Assembly (NCBI RefSeq): GCF_963576615.1
Contig: NC_088714.1
Coordinates: forward strand, 45,603,772 to 45,667,771
Source of the DNA: Watersipora subatra
Taxonomy: Eukaryota > Bryozoa > Gymnolaemata > Cheilostomatida > Watersiporidae
Length of the DNA stretch: 64,000 nt
Direction of reading: 5' to 3'
The notes under the pieces were generated by a model. The model had not been told where the DNA came from, ran no database searches, and saw only the letters and a list, made by a program, of their open reading frames with translations. Below are positions 1 through 12,486 of the stretch, piece after piece (within the stretch, counting starts at the first letter, position 1; each line of letters begins with the position of its first letter). The translations under genes were made by a program, and so were the position numbers.

Positions 1-1038
1 TTTCATCATTCTAACACTTATCAACAATTTAAATGAAATTAAACCGCTGCATACAATTTTCCTTTAATCCAGGACCTGCTGTATCCAAGACTACTAATCC
101 TACTCCTACTAATCCTCCTATCCAGGACTACTTAATCCAGGACTACTGTATGTTAGATCAGATGTTTCTATGAGAATACACTGTTATTGGTGTTTTGCCA
201 CCGAAACCTACGATCTCTCTAATGAATACTGTCAATAGTTGAATTATATAAGCAATCACCACAGTCTCCACTAAATGGAGGAAAAAAACTCTTCCATACA
301 CCCTAGTATATTTGCTTTGGTACTACCGAGGAATATTTTTCATGTGTTCTCGAACATACCGCCGTTTCGAGATAGGATTGAAATTTGCAAGTGTCGAAGG
401 ATGGAAGGAAATCGCTGATTTAGTAATGATTTGCTATTTATGTAATTGCTCACAATAAAATCTGCAACTGGATCAATATATTTACATTATTTGTTTCCTT
501 TGCATTATAAAAGTAGCAATTTTATGAAAAATTACTGACACAACCCTTTTACCATCTTTAAAACATTCGCAGAGCCATTGTTATATTCCGAGCTGAGTGA
601 AATCAGACAATATAAATGATTCTTAGATGGTCTCATAACAAAATGGCTCTTCGAACTGGGAGTTGAACTCCCAACTTGGTGGGAGGTCAACTACCAGTTT
701 TACTGGAGTTCAACTCCAATACCCAACGGGGTTTGACAGTTGGGTATTGGACTATCCTTGGCGCCCGACCCTGTGTTTCGATTGTGATCTCAAGTGATCA
801 ACTCAAGCAATCAACTCCCAACTTCTTTGAAGTTGAAACACTGTATTTAAACCCTCTTTAAACACATCTTTAAATCCACTGTATTTGTATACAGTTTCAG
901 CAAGACAGTCTATTTTAAATATCCAAGACTACCAAAATCATTTGAAGAATGATGATTCTTTTTTATATATGAGATTGAAATAGTTGTGACTTGGGAGCTT
1001 TTCAGTGAGGTTGTGTTGTTCTCTACTGGATGTTGTAG

Positions 1039-4000
1039 GAAACAGTTGCCATTGTGGAAAGAGCGCCTCACAAGTACAACCTAACACCAGCTGAGGTAGC
1101 TGACAGACGGAAGTTTATTGCAGATGTTAAGCACAAGTTATCTGTGGTGAAACAAGGGTTTGAATCAGCTGGAACTAATGCTAACAAGATTCATAAACCA
1201 AATACAGAGAAACAGGTCTCTACAGCAATACTAGGTTATGGTAGATGCTTTATGCAAACAGGGTGTAACATTCTTTTTTATCTTTGAAAGAATATATTTG
1301 GTGTTGCCTAATTATTTAATGTATAAAATCAGTCAAATTTACTACTATTTATTATGATAATTTTGGGAAAAAAATTGGTACTTTCTCTCTATGTTATACG
1401 TAGGTTGTGACCTTATACTGAATAGGTTTTCATTGATGTGTTTAGTTTGTTCATGAACTGCACTGTTTTGTCTTATGACAAAGTCATGTCTTTTCAGAGG
1501 TACACATATGTTACTGAAATTTAAACTCTGGGCTCGGCACACAGTTTTAAGTTTCAAACTATGTGTTATGACTAGGCGATAATCTGCTGTTAGATTTCAG
1601 CGCATTGTTGATGAAATCAATCTATTATTGCCACAAATTTGATATAAACTTAGAAATTCTAGGAATTTCTACAATACAAACTACAATGTGAGCTAGTGTA
1701 ACGTCATTCAAGGATTGGAGAAGTTTTACAAAAACTCTATTGCTAGTGGATTTTTTGCCTAAAATGCAAAAAAGGTTGTGAGTACATTAGGATAAACAAC
1801 TCTCGGTAAATTTGTACTTTACATTTTTAGTCAACATTTCAAACGCAATAGCTCTTTGGCACCATTTGCTCCCTTTTATCACCGATCTTGGCTCGCAAGC
1901 AACTACAAGTAGCTTTTGCATCTAAACTCTGAATAAAACTTATTTTTCTAGAATTTGGGTTTATTAGGTTTGTTTTGCGCGACTGCAATAGTTTTCAGCT
2001 TTGAGTGAAGCTACCTTCAATATGATCATTTTATATTTTGTTTTTTTCCAGACTTCTTTCTATGATTTCATCACAGTTGTACTTGACCTTTGCTCTTTTA
2101 TCCAAACTTCAAGTCTGATATAAAAAGTTATAGCGAAAAAAGATAATATTATCTTTTTTGTATTGACAAAAATTGGTGAAGTTTTATTGTCTTCTGGAAG
2201 GTAAATCTCAGCTCATTATTCGAAATAGAATAAAACCAAGCTAATTGGATTTTTTAATGTTGGATTGAACTGATTGGCTGTTGTAGAAGATTAATATAAT
2301 GAAAGTTGAATAAATATGAACTTCATCATTAAAATTATGATAAAGCTGATTGCCGTCAATGAAGGAAAGAATGAAATAGTGATTTGCTCATCAAACAGTG
2401 TGGCAAAGTGTATCAAATGTGTGACTCAATCTTTTACAGTGACGCCTGGAGGACTGGCGAGTAGGGATATAGCAACTTAAATGATGTTGTGGAGTGTGTT
2501 TGACCTTGAGCACGCATTTTTCACACATAAACTCTAGATAAGTGTTTAGCTCTGCCATGTTTGCCATATTCAACAACTCAGTATAGGATTCTATCCATGG
2601 GTATATGACACGGATGCAGAGGCTTTGATGCCTCTCTAGTTAGACATTAGACACGAGCAGTTCGATTTAATATCTGTTGTCTGGTAAATTTAGGACGAAT
2701 CATCAACCGTTTTCTAAATTGAAATATTGATCAAGTTTTTTTGTAAAATCTCCTGGGTGTTCTACTAGTGTGCTCACTACTCTAAAAGAAAAGGTTTTCT
2801 GTTTTCATACTCTGCTAAAACTACATTTAGGTTTGATATCATTTCATTGACTCACTTTGCTTTGATATTAATTAATTGAGCATTTTGCTGCTGCCTCTCT
2901 AGCAAATCATGATCTATCTGTTGCTAAAATCAAGCTTTTCTCGTGCTTTTCATGTGCAAAAAGTAGAAACTTTGTTTTCAGTACACAGTCTGTGTAATGG
3001 TTCAACATGTTTTATTTGAATGATAACGAAAAGTTTATAAAAAATCTATTATTAATTTTGTGTATTTTGCGTTTTACCGCTGCTAATTTAGAAAACCATA
3101 CATTTATCCAACAAAAAATCAAGGTTTCTCATATTTTGCTCTGCTAAAAGTTGGAAAGTGTACATTTTAGTCTGCATAATGGTTCAACGTGTTTCATTTG
3201 AATGATACTACGAAATTCATAGAAATCATATGATGCCGCTGTTAAAATTGATTGCCTTTATCAATAACACTGCCTGATGTCAACAGCATCGAATCTACTT
3301 TGGAGAGTGGGAATTGATTAACTGGAGATTCTCTTTATTTAAGCAACAAAATGTCTCATCTCATTGATGTCAAAGCTAGTTAGGCTACACGTGGAGTTAG
3401 CCACATAGGGGGAAGAATTGGAAAACTTTTCAAATAATTTCAAAACTTTAATTCAGTTATAAACCTATAAACTAAGTAACATGTAAAGCTCTTTTCTTTG
3501 CTTTAGTCACTTCTGTCAGCAAGTGCGGACACAGCACATGCACCCCAGTATTCCACCGCCAGCTCAGCGGCAAGTTCTAATGCTCACTTTATTGAGGAAA
3601 CCAAACAGCAGCAGGAGGTAGGTGCTACAAGCTAACTTTGTTAGCTAGTTAAGTGGTGCTGCAATTGGTTGTATATTGCTGCAATTGGTTGTATTTGCTG
3701 CAATTGGTTGTATATTGCTGCAATTGGTTGTATATTGCTGCAATTGGTTGTATATCGAGTTTATGAGGAAATGGTTAGCTGCAGTTCTTCTGAAAGGATG
3801 GTAGGATAATGTTGTGCGACCTAATTAGCTAGTCAGGCATGATATAATTGGTCAATGAGGCATAATATGTTTGGTCGGTTTAACAAGTGATAAGTGGCCA
3901 GCTTTGAATTTGTTTTTCATGCTGTGCCAAAATTTATTAGTGTTTCAAAGCCAAGAACCAGCTATCTCTATGTATATCTATCTAGCATTACACTAGTGCA

Positions 4001-7000
4001 GCCTGAGGAATGCAAACGCATGAAACTGCCAGTAGCTGGAGAAACAATAAATAACATTTAAACTTTTCTATACCTTCTTAAAAGCTCCATTAATTTGTTG
4101 AGCACTTCTTTTAGTTAGTGTAATTTTGATCATTATAATAACTTATCTATCATATGTATGTACCTGTGTACATAATATGTATGCACCTATGTACCTAAAA
4201 ATGTACTGCGATAGTGTAAACAGAAATCACAGAAACTTTTCAACTTTTGGTTTGTGTGTATTGGTATGTACAAACTCCACTTAAGAACATGCACTTTGTT
4301 AGCCACATCATTTTACTATTATTTAATCCAGTAAAGCTAAAGCAGTCATTGATAAATGTTTTGTTATACGATGTCTTCATATGAGTGTTACAAAGTTGTT
4401 AATGGGTTCTTGGTCAATGCACAAGGGGAACTGAACCGGTCAACAAAAAAGAAAAACTCTGTAAAACACAATGTGAAACATAATGTGAAACACAATGTAC
4501 AACACAATGTAAAACACAATGTACAACACAATGTACAATACAATTTAAAACACAATGTAAAACACAATGTACAACACAATTTACAACACAATTTAAAACA
4601 CAATGTACAACACAATTTAAAACAATGTACAATACAATATAAACCACAATGTACAACACAATGTAAAATACAATGTAAAACACAATGTAAAATACCATGT
4701 AGAACACAATGGCAAAAGTAAAACCGTAGTCAATACAATAAAAGAGATACATGTAAATGTATCAGTTTCTTTCAGATAAAGTAGTATTTTGGGGCTAGAT
4801 AAATTCTACATTAGTCTACATACGAGGAAAAGTGCAGCTTTGTTCCGTGTGTCAATCATTTGGTTTCGACTCAGGTTATTCATACAGTTATGAAACAGTT
4901 TGAATGTTATAAATACTTACAGAGTGAACTTTACGAATTCCATGAATTCTTATTATTTATTAGCATGATAGAAGCCATTTAAATACATCTTTTTACATCA
5001 AATGAGTTCACAATGTTGGTGGATGTGTTAGGAAGTTGCAACCTAAATATTAAATCATAAATGCCACGTGCAACTCTTATCGTTTTTTCTAGGTAAATCA
5101 AACACGCCGATTCCGATTTTGTACTCAAAATAAAGATTGGCCCACTAACTTTCAAATTCATGAAGGCTTTTGTACAGCATTTCAATATCGGTCTCGAAAA
5201 CAACACAATCGGCACAACAAGCTCCGCCCATAAATATGTGACGTATGCTAGCTTTTTAGGAACAGAAGTTGGGGATGTTTAATCAGATTTAGAATAATAG
5301 AGACGGGTGTCTTAAAACCCATTATTATCTAAATTCAGCCTTCAAAATAATCTGTCTTTCATGAAAGGTAGATAAACTATTTAAATTTCCTCGTAGCTTG
5401 TTACAGGATGTTTAATAGGCTGAACGCCAAGAACAATGAGCTCAAAAAATGCAATTTTATTACAAGCTAGCATTGTTACTATGCTTTTTTGAACTCATTT
5501 TTTTCGGCGTTGAGTTTATTAAACATTCTGTAACAAGCTACAAGCAATTATAAATAGTCTATTTACTTTTCATAAAAGACTGAAATTTTTTTGAAGGCTG
5601 AATTTAGATAATAATGGGTTTTTTGACCCCCATCTCTATCATTCTAAATCGAACTAAACATCTCCAACTTCTGTTCCTAAAAAGCTAGCATACGTTACAT
5701 ATTTATGGACGGAGCTTGTTGTGTTGATTGTGTTGTTTTTTGAGACCGATGTTGAAACGCTGTAAAAAGCCTTCATGACTTTGAAAGTTAGTGGACCAAT
5801 CTTTATTTTGAGTACAAAATTGGAATCAGTGTGTATGATTTACCTAGAAAAAACAATAAAAGTTGTACGTGGCAGTTATGGTTTAGGTACCGTGTATACT
5901 CCCAGATAATTCCTACTTTTTGTAACAAAGACTTCCCAATAATTAGGCATGTGACTTTTCCACTGAGCTGATGTTCCTAGAAATTCCCAAAATGACAATG
6001 TCCCAGTACATTATTCCTATTTCATTTTTCCAAGTGATGCTACCAATGGCTTGTGAGGAGAGCCTTATACCTCTTTGCTAGTTCATGGCCCCATTTCTAT
6101 TATCTGCACGCATGAAACATTTACATTGTGTAATATAATGTCATATCATGAAGTATAGTTTATAGGCCTATGAATAAAGTTTTTTATTTATAAGCTTTTA
6201 TCAGACTTACCAGTAGAAGGTATTCGAAAATTCTGAATAACTTGGATAGTATCTGCTGAAAAAGAATTTGCTAAAGGTGGGGCACTGAACAGATATTAAT
6301 TTAATTGTAAACTGGGTAAAAGAAGCTTGCAATAATATTTTTCAAGTGAAGTTTTGAAATAAGTTTGGATTTCTAATATTTTCATGTTGGAATAGAATTT
6401 AGGATGAATTTCAGATAATTTTTATCAGAATGAACAATGTAGTTCTACCCTCAGATAATAATGCGACGTATCCACGGGTCGACCACATATACCCGCTTCG
6501 ATAATGGTAAATTAGTGGTGTTAGCTACGAATAAGAGAATATATACAGTAGTTTAAATCAGTAATTTTTTCCTGTTTAATAAAACAAATCTGAACTTACT
6601 GAAGTGATAAGAACTTAATTTCTAGTGGCAGTGTAGCAAAAGGTACCCCCTACTATCTGGCAGCAAGAGACCTAAAGGGATCAGTTAATTCTTCATATTA
6701 TTGGTTTATATTCTAGTGAGGGCAGTTGATTGGTCAGTATTATTTTCCTTACTCTTAATTTGTGCTTGGATCATTCTATTCTGTTGTATTAACGTGTCTA
6801 TCATGTTATTTCTTGGTGGTTTGTTTGGTTAGAGTATTTCAATATTATAAGTGTGAGTACTTTTTATGAATGCTAACAATATTAATTCTCGAAAGTGTCC
6901 AATTCAGAATCAAGTAACATAAGGACCTTTTTAATGCATAAAACATCTTCATTTCTAATTTACCATTTGATAATCAGAAAACGCCAAGATCCTTGTCAAT

Positions 7001-10000
7001 GTCGAGTATGCAGGAACTTTAATTATATTATTTACTTTTTTAAAACTTTTCCATAATATTCCAGTGGTCTTTTGATTATGGAATTTTTACAAATATTCAA
7101 GGAGAAAATTATCAATTTTATGTCATTATAAACCTAATCTCACTTTGATTGCAGAGTCAATCACTTTACCACGTTCACTCTCAGACATTCCGCACAATTT
7201 ATGGTTGTAGTTTAACAGCCAATAGGTTTTAAGGATTGTCTCATTAGTAAATATTTTTCTTCCCTTCCTACCAGAACATCTGTTACAGCATTCATTTAGT
7301 GTACATAATCGTAGGCCCTAAATATTCAGTAGCTGACTGGATGTTGTAATATGGAGCAGTTGACACAAAGTTGTAATATTCAATATTTGACAGGAAATTG
7401 CAATATTCAGTAGCTGACAGAAAGTTGTAATAGTCCGTAGCAGACAGGAAGTTGTAATATTCCATAGCAGACAGGAAGTTGTAATATTCAGTAATTGACA
7501 GGAAGTTGTAATATTCAGTAGTTGACAGGAAGTTGTAATATCCATTTACTGTGGATAGAATCATAGTAATAACTGACTGAGTAACAACAGCAGTTAAGGA
7601 TCTTGTAGAACTTTAAGTCACTTCATTCATTATATAAAGCCTTTATGCCGGCTCGCTTTAGTACCTATGCAAAAAACATTGATTACCGATTACAGAATTA
7701 ACAGGTCCATCCAAATTTTTTCCACAACAAATTTATGATACAGTCATACCTCGATGTACGAGCTTAATGCATTCTGGGACTGAGCTCCTATGTCAATTTT
7801 CTCGCGTCGCTATGCAATATATTCTATGTAAAATAATTAAGTACAAATTAATCGGTTCCCGTACTATGAAAAACCACCGGAAGACAATGAAAAAATGTGC
7901 TTTTAACAAAGTGACAAATTCCTATTTAGTGGTTATAATCTGCAAAAAAATGTAGCGTTATTATGTACACTGCTGTATGGAGTTCTTACCTTCGAGACAG
8001 GCATAGTGACTAACGGCGGTGTGAGAGAGACTTCACAGCAATGCGTTCTGTACACTAGATTTTTGTCATGCTAAGTAATGTGCAACATAGACTTTGAATT
8101 TAATTTAAATGAATTTAGCTTGCTAAACACACACTCTAAGGTAAGTTTTAATCTTACTTAACTTACAGTGAGTTTAATTTTGTGTTCATCTTAATTTTGT
8201 ATTATCTGTGTCAGGCTTTGCACTGTTCGCCTCGCTTTCACTATAAAAGTTAGCCATAATTTTTAAAACTTTTTTAAACTGATTCAACGAGAAAGACCGA
8301 GTAATGCTGTTCTCGAAAATGGCCTCTCACATGTTTGGCCATTTAGTGGCCATCAGGAACTGGCTCGTATCTCAATGGCTTCTCATAACTCAATACAGAA
8401 ACTTGCTCGAAATTCTGCTCATATCTCGACTTTATCATGTTTAAGCAGTTGTGCGTGGCGAGTTATGACTGTATTGGGTTATTATTATTATTATTTCACC
8501 ACAAGAAAACAGACCAGTAAGTTTACCTTACACTCAAAATTCACAACAAAATATCGAAGTTTCCAAATTTTTATGGACGAAAATTTTTTTTAACGTAGTC
8601 CTAAATGAATTTCTGTAGCTCATGCTAGTAAAATTCTACAAAAGGTTTCTGTCAATCTTAATTATGTCTGTTTTGTGATATTTGGTTAGAGAATAGGGTC
8701 CGCCTTTTTGTCAAACTGCAGAAAATGATAGTTTTTTTCAGCCAGTTTTTCTAAACAAAAATAGTAAATATGTTTCCATATTTAAATCCATAGCTAATTG
8801 TGCAGAATTGTCTGCTGACATCAAAAAACTTTACACATAAGCTTTAGAACAAAAAAATCTAGTTTTTAAATAAAAAAATACTGAGTATACATCTGCCAAA
8901 AAAGTTTGGACTAAAATTAATTACGTCAGAACAAGCGAAAGAGTTGTTCTATCTCACTGATTGTGTAGATCATAAACCTATTAATTATATATAAGTATAG
9001 TTAATAGGTCTATGGTGTAGATATTTGTGAAAACATAACTTATTAATGGTTATCTCTAGCTGATGATACGAGCACAGGATGAGCAGATAGACAATATCGG
9101 TGCTAGTGTAACAGTGCTTAAGAACTTGAGTACAACCATTGGTACGGAGCTTGAGGAACAGTCTGGGTGGGTCTTACCTCTCTCTTTATTTACAAAATGC
9201 TATTTATTTGAGGCTAATGCAATAACCATAGCATTATCTTCATGAGTATTGTTATCTTGTTTGTTTGCTAAAATTTTGAAAACCGTTGTTTCTCAAGCTA
9301 CTATTGACTTTTGTTCCAAAGGTAAGAATTTGATCAGTTGCTAGGTAACAAGCTCACGGTACGCGCTCTATTAAATGGCACTGGAAGTCTAGGGTTTTTT
9401 CAACTGTATTTAAAATAAAGGTTTTACTGAATTTATTTAGCTGTTTCCAATATTGCATGCTTTATAGCGGGCATAGCAAGACTTGTATATATTTTTATTT
9501 TATTATTTATTGGTTAGATGAAGCAAAAAGAGTTGTTTCAAAATTAATGTTATGTCAGCATTTTGTATCCGAATTGAAAACATTAATGCTGCCCAAAGAG
9601 CTTTTCACATCAAATTTATGTTTTGTCCCCTCTTGCCACTCATTTCTGACAGTTGCTATGGTCAGAATAGTCATGCAATTATTATATATATAATTCTTAT
9701 ATTCATAATTATTATATATATATATATATAGTTACTATATATACAGTTATTATATATATAGTTATTATATGTATAGTTGTTATATATACATGTATATATA
9801 GTTATTATATATCCATTTTAACAGTGGCGACTACTAATAACTATAGCGGCAACGCCATTTTAAGTTGCTGGTTTTAATACCCCTTGAGAAAACATTAGTT
9901 ACGTTATGATTATTGGTCTGCAAAACTGTTCATTCCAAGATTTTTTAAACTCGATGCCTATTCCAGAATTCTATTTGCTATAATTTGTTTTATGCAAATT

Positions 10001-12486
10001 GGCTCAACAAGTTGTAATGCAGTTGTCTGCGTTTCTGCAGTTGAAAGCCTTCCTATTGTGATGCAGTCCTCCAATATATGTACATCGGTACTGCAAATCA
10101 ATAAAGAGGCTGAATGTAAAAACATTGATGGTCTCTATCAGGGATATGATGGCATTTGTTTAGTACTCTGCATGAGCCATTGTTAACAAAATGCTAATCT
10201 CTTTTCTTAGATAATTCAATCAAACACTATTGATTTTTGGACTGTGAATAGATTCTTTAAAAAGACTTGAAAAATATTAACAGCAATATTTTGTTACGAT
10301 GTGGGAGAACATCCTTGTAATTTGACTTCCAGCCATCAAACGCTGCCAACGTGTTTTTGTAAAAGCCCACAAACTCACTGATGGAGTATTGTTATACACT
10401 GTTGAAGGTGATGCAAAAGGGAGTGCACCCATGTCTATCAATGCAATTATTTCGTGTTGCTTAACCGCTTCACAGCAAAATTCAGCTGCCAGATTATTTG
10501 GGATCATTGTACATATGGTTGAGATGTTGCCATAAACATTGATAGCAAAGTTATGCATACACTATTAAACTACTTGTAGCTGTTTTGTAAGCTATATCCA
10601 AAAATTTCATCTAGCTTACAAAAATTCATCTGTCAGATTTAGTTTATGGATATAAAATACGTTTTTGCATAACACCGTGTTACCAAATCGTTTCACGTAA
10701 TCAGGGTTCTGTACTCTCAACAGTTGTTTATCTGTAGACGTTTCATGCTCACCAAAATTTGCTGCGGCAATTGTAGTTGACGAGCATCCCGAGGACTAGA
10801 GATTAGTTTTTCTAGGGAGTTTCTGTGTCGAACAGCAACATGGCAATTTCAAAGTACACATAAATGTACATTCATAACAATGCCACATAATTCATAGACA
10901 GCATCCTTGGCAGGTTAATTTAGTCAGTGTGTGTTCTGGTATAATACATAGGAGCACGTGGTTCAAAAAGCCTCACAAGAAACCTCAGAAAACTTCAATG
11001 TGATTATGTTATAGTATTAGTGCCAAAAAGGTTAGCCAAAATCCTTGACATTTATCAAGGGCACGATTGGTTCAAAAGTTTCTGATGCCTATTTTTGTTT
11101 CTGTCTCATGTGGAGGGTGAGAATGACTTTAAATTAATTTCTGATACTCTGGTCATAAACTGATAATTTCCTTGTTCGAATAACAATGACCTGTTATTCT
11201 AAATAAACCCTTTTTTCCACAATCAATATTCTTGACATAGTTTTAAAACAATCTGAGAGATTAGATGAACTTACTCTTTTTCAACTCCAGGCTTCTCGAT
11301 GATTTTGGTCATGAGATGGAGGAGACAGGTAGCAGAATGGATAATACTATGAAAAAAATTGCTAAAGTAACCAAGATGTCTAATGGTGAGTAACTAATGT
11401 TTTTAATAGAGCACAATTAAAATGTCTAATGGTGAATGTTTAATATTGAGTAACTAATATGTCTAATAATGAGTAACTAAGATGTATAATAGGGAGTAAC
11501 TAATATGTCTAATAGTGAGTAACTAAGATTTCTAATAGTGGGTAACTAAGATGTCTAATAGGGAGTAACTAAGATGTCTAGTAGGAGGCAACTAAGGTGT
11601 TTAATAGGGAGCAACTAAGATGTCTAATAGGGAGTAACTAATATGTCTAATAATGAGTAACTAATATGTCTAATAGTGAGTAACTAAGGTGTCTAATAAT
11701 GAGTACTAAGATGTGTAATAGTGAGTGACTAAGATGTCTAATAGCGGATTACTAAGATGTCTAATAGTGAGTAACTAAGATGTTTAATAGGGAGTAACTA
11801 AGATGTCTAGTAGTGAGTAACTAAGGTGTCTATTAGGGACTAACTAAGATGTCTAATAGGGAGTAACTAAGATGTCTAATAGGGAGTAACTAAGATGTCT
11901 AATAGTGAGTAACCAAAAGATTTAATAGTAAGTAGCTAAGATATTTGATGGCGAACTACTTAGATGTTTACTATCGTAAGATTAAGTTCTCTCTAATGAT
12001 CAGTGACTACAATGTCAATTAGTGAATGACTAAGATGATCAATGCTGAGTGACTACGATGCCTAATGATAAACGATAAAAATGTCAAGAGTGAAACGGTG
12101 AAATATTTAATAGTGAGTTATTAATATATCTATTGGTGCATGACTAAGTTCTCTAAAATTCAAGACTAAAACATGTAACAATGCTTGACCAACATATCAT
12201 GTATGTCTCGTCCTGAGTGACTAACCTGTCAATTGGTGAACCCCTAATAGGTTTTATCATAAGTAATTAGGATGCGATATGTAACTGAGGAGGTGAATTA
12301 CACAAATAGTTCACCAACTAATGATGTCATTTTTCAAAGGAAGATATTAGCGGTATCACAGCACTGACGCAAAGGAATCTCTCAAGCAAGTTTGTTGTTT
12401 TTGTTACAGATAGACGACAGTGGTGTGCTATCGGTGTCCTCATAGTCATTCTCCTAATACTTATTATACTTTTGTCCGTGCTGTGA
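1039..12486 (+). CDS. STX6: Syntaxin-6-like Qc-SNARE, 3' five exons (5' partial)
   Basis: Five coding exons joined in consistent phase: 1039-1215, 3507-3617, 9060-9166, 11291-11385 and 12410-12486, ending in TGA. Each is bounded by AG and GT (for example GTAGGT, GTGGGT, GTGAGT). They give 188 residues: the end of the N-terminal helical domain (ETVAIVERAPHKYNL), a linker rich in Ser/Ala, the Qc-SNARE motif with its central-layer Gln in ELEEQ, then DRRQWCAIG and a C-terminal hydrophobic tail anchor. Vertebrate syntaxin 6 is about 255 residues, so roughly 65-70 N-terminal residues are missing; no matching exon is visible at 1-1038, so they should lie upstream of the window. The family mediates fusion among trans-Golgi network, endosomes and immature granules. 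The introns are long (2.3, 5.4, 2.1 and 1.0 kb) and full of repeats. Confidence in identity is high; exact splice sites are inferred from sequence and phase only. Confidence 0.93.
1216..3506 (+). other. Syntaxin intron, no recognised content
   Basis: A+T-rich intronic sequence between two syntaxin exons. The short open frames on both strands (for example 1345-1557 and 2391-2576, minus) show no motif or codon bias that I recognise. I see no transposon ends here. Confidence 0.5.
3658..3755 (+). repeat. 20-bp minisatellite, about 5 copies
   Basis: The unit GCTGCAATTGGTTGTATATT is repeated about five times; one copy is shortened by three bases. It lies just 40 bp downstream of the syntaxin exon ending at 3617. 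Confidence 0.9.
4461..4712 (+). repeat. 12-bp minisatellite (AAAACACAATGT / ACAACACAATGT)
   Basis: About twenty 12-bp units alternate between AAAACACAATGT, ACAACACAATGT and A+T variants. Because 12 is a multiple of three, long open frames rich in HNV, TQC or CVLH appear in several frames on both strands. These are artefacts of the repeat, not genes. Confidence 0.92.
5041..5888. mobile_element. 848-bp fold-back (palindromic) element
   Basis: The left half (5041 to about 5460) is the inverted complement of the right half (about 5470-5888) almost throughout. The outer ends read ACCTAAA...GCCACGT and ACGTGGC...TTTAGGT. Matched inner blocks include the stretch with ACAAGCTCCGCCCATAAAT, the stretch with GCTAGCTTTTTAGGAACAG, and the centre with ACAAGCTAGC. 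Arms are about 415 bp with a few per cent mismatches and small indels; there is almost no unique loop. No transposase is encoded; the 78-residue minus-strand open frame at 4979-5215 lies mostly in one arm. This is consistent with a fold-back type or palindromic non-autonomous DNA element inside the large syntaxin intron. I could not fix a target-site duplication. Confidence 0.82.
5889..7320 (+). other. Syntaxin intron, no recognised content
   Basis: A+T-rich sequence with no convincing open frame or repeat boundary that I could identify. Confidence 0.4.
7321..7540 (+). repeat. 27-bp minisatellite, about 8 copies
   Basis: The unit contains TTGACAGGAAGTTGTAATAT followed by TCAGTAG, repeated about eight times with point changes. 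It generates minus-strand open frames with a YYNFLS repeat, which I regard as artefacts. Confidence 0.88.
8971..9014. mobile_element. 44-bp P-element-like micro-element (two TIRs only)
   Basis: It begins CATAAACCTATTAATTATA and ends with GTATAGTTAATAGGTCTATG, the reverse complement of the TIR CATAGACCTATTAACTATAC carried by the P-like transposon at 55,689-57,772. The only spacer is a few A/T bases. It is flanked on both sides by the identical octamer GTGTAGAT (8963-8970 and 9015-9022), an 8-bp target-site duplication as expected for the P superfamily. It sits 46 bp upstream of a syntaxin exon, in the stretch before the 3' splice site. Confidence 0.85.
9686..9806. repeat. (TA)n-rich microsatellite
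   Basis: Runs of TATATA interrupted by GTTAT and GTTACT motifs, intronic. Confidence 0.9.
10277..10558 (-). pseudogene. ARM-repeat-like coding fragment, antisense in syntaxin intron
   Basis: A 93-residue minus-strand open frame containing NNLAAEFCCEAVKQHEIIAL, then DMGALPF and SVSLWAF...LMAGSQ. This has the look of an armadillo-repeat helix pair (the pattern GALP..L, SV.LWAL, LAGS is common in ARM proteins). No flanking exons in the same frame were found, the second helix is poorly conserved, and the fragment lies inside another gene's intron. It may be a pseudogene fragment or captured exon. Recognition is by eye only and weak. Confidence 0.3.
11386..11965 (+). repeat. 23-bp minisatellite copied from the syntaxin splice donor
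   Basis: About 25 units with the core AAGATGTCTAATRGTGAGTA plus ACT follow directly after the exon end, which itself reads AAGATGTCTAATG|GTGAGTAACTAA. The repeat unit is therefore the exon/intron junction itself. Many copies retain GTGAGT after AATA; others carry GGGAGT and have lost the GT. Degenerate copies (AGTGA, CTAAGATG) continue to about 12,260. Confidence 0.9.

Noticed and set aside
4356..4752. Three overlapping open frames (HNVKHNV, TLCFTLC, YIVFYIV patterns)
   Set aside because: All arise from a 12-bp minisatellite, whose length is a multiple of three; composition is repetitive and no start or splice context exists.
7292..7564. Minus-strand frames with YYNFLS repeats
   Set aside because: Products of the 27-bp minisatellite in a syntaxin intron.
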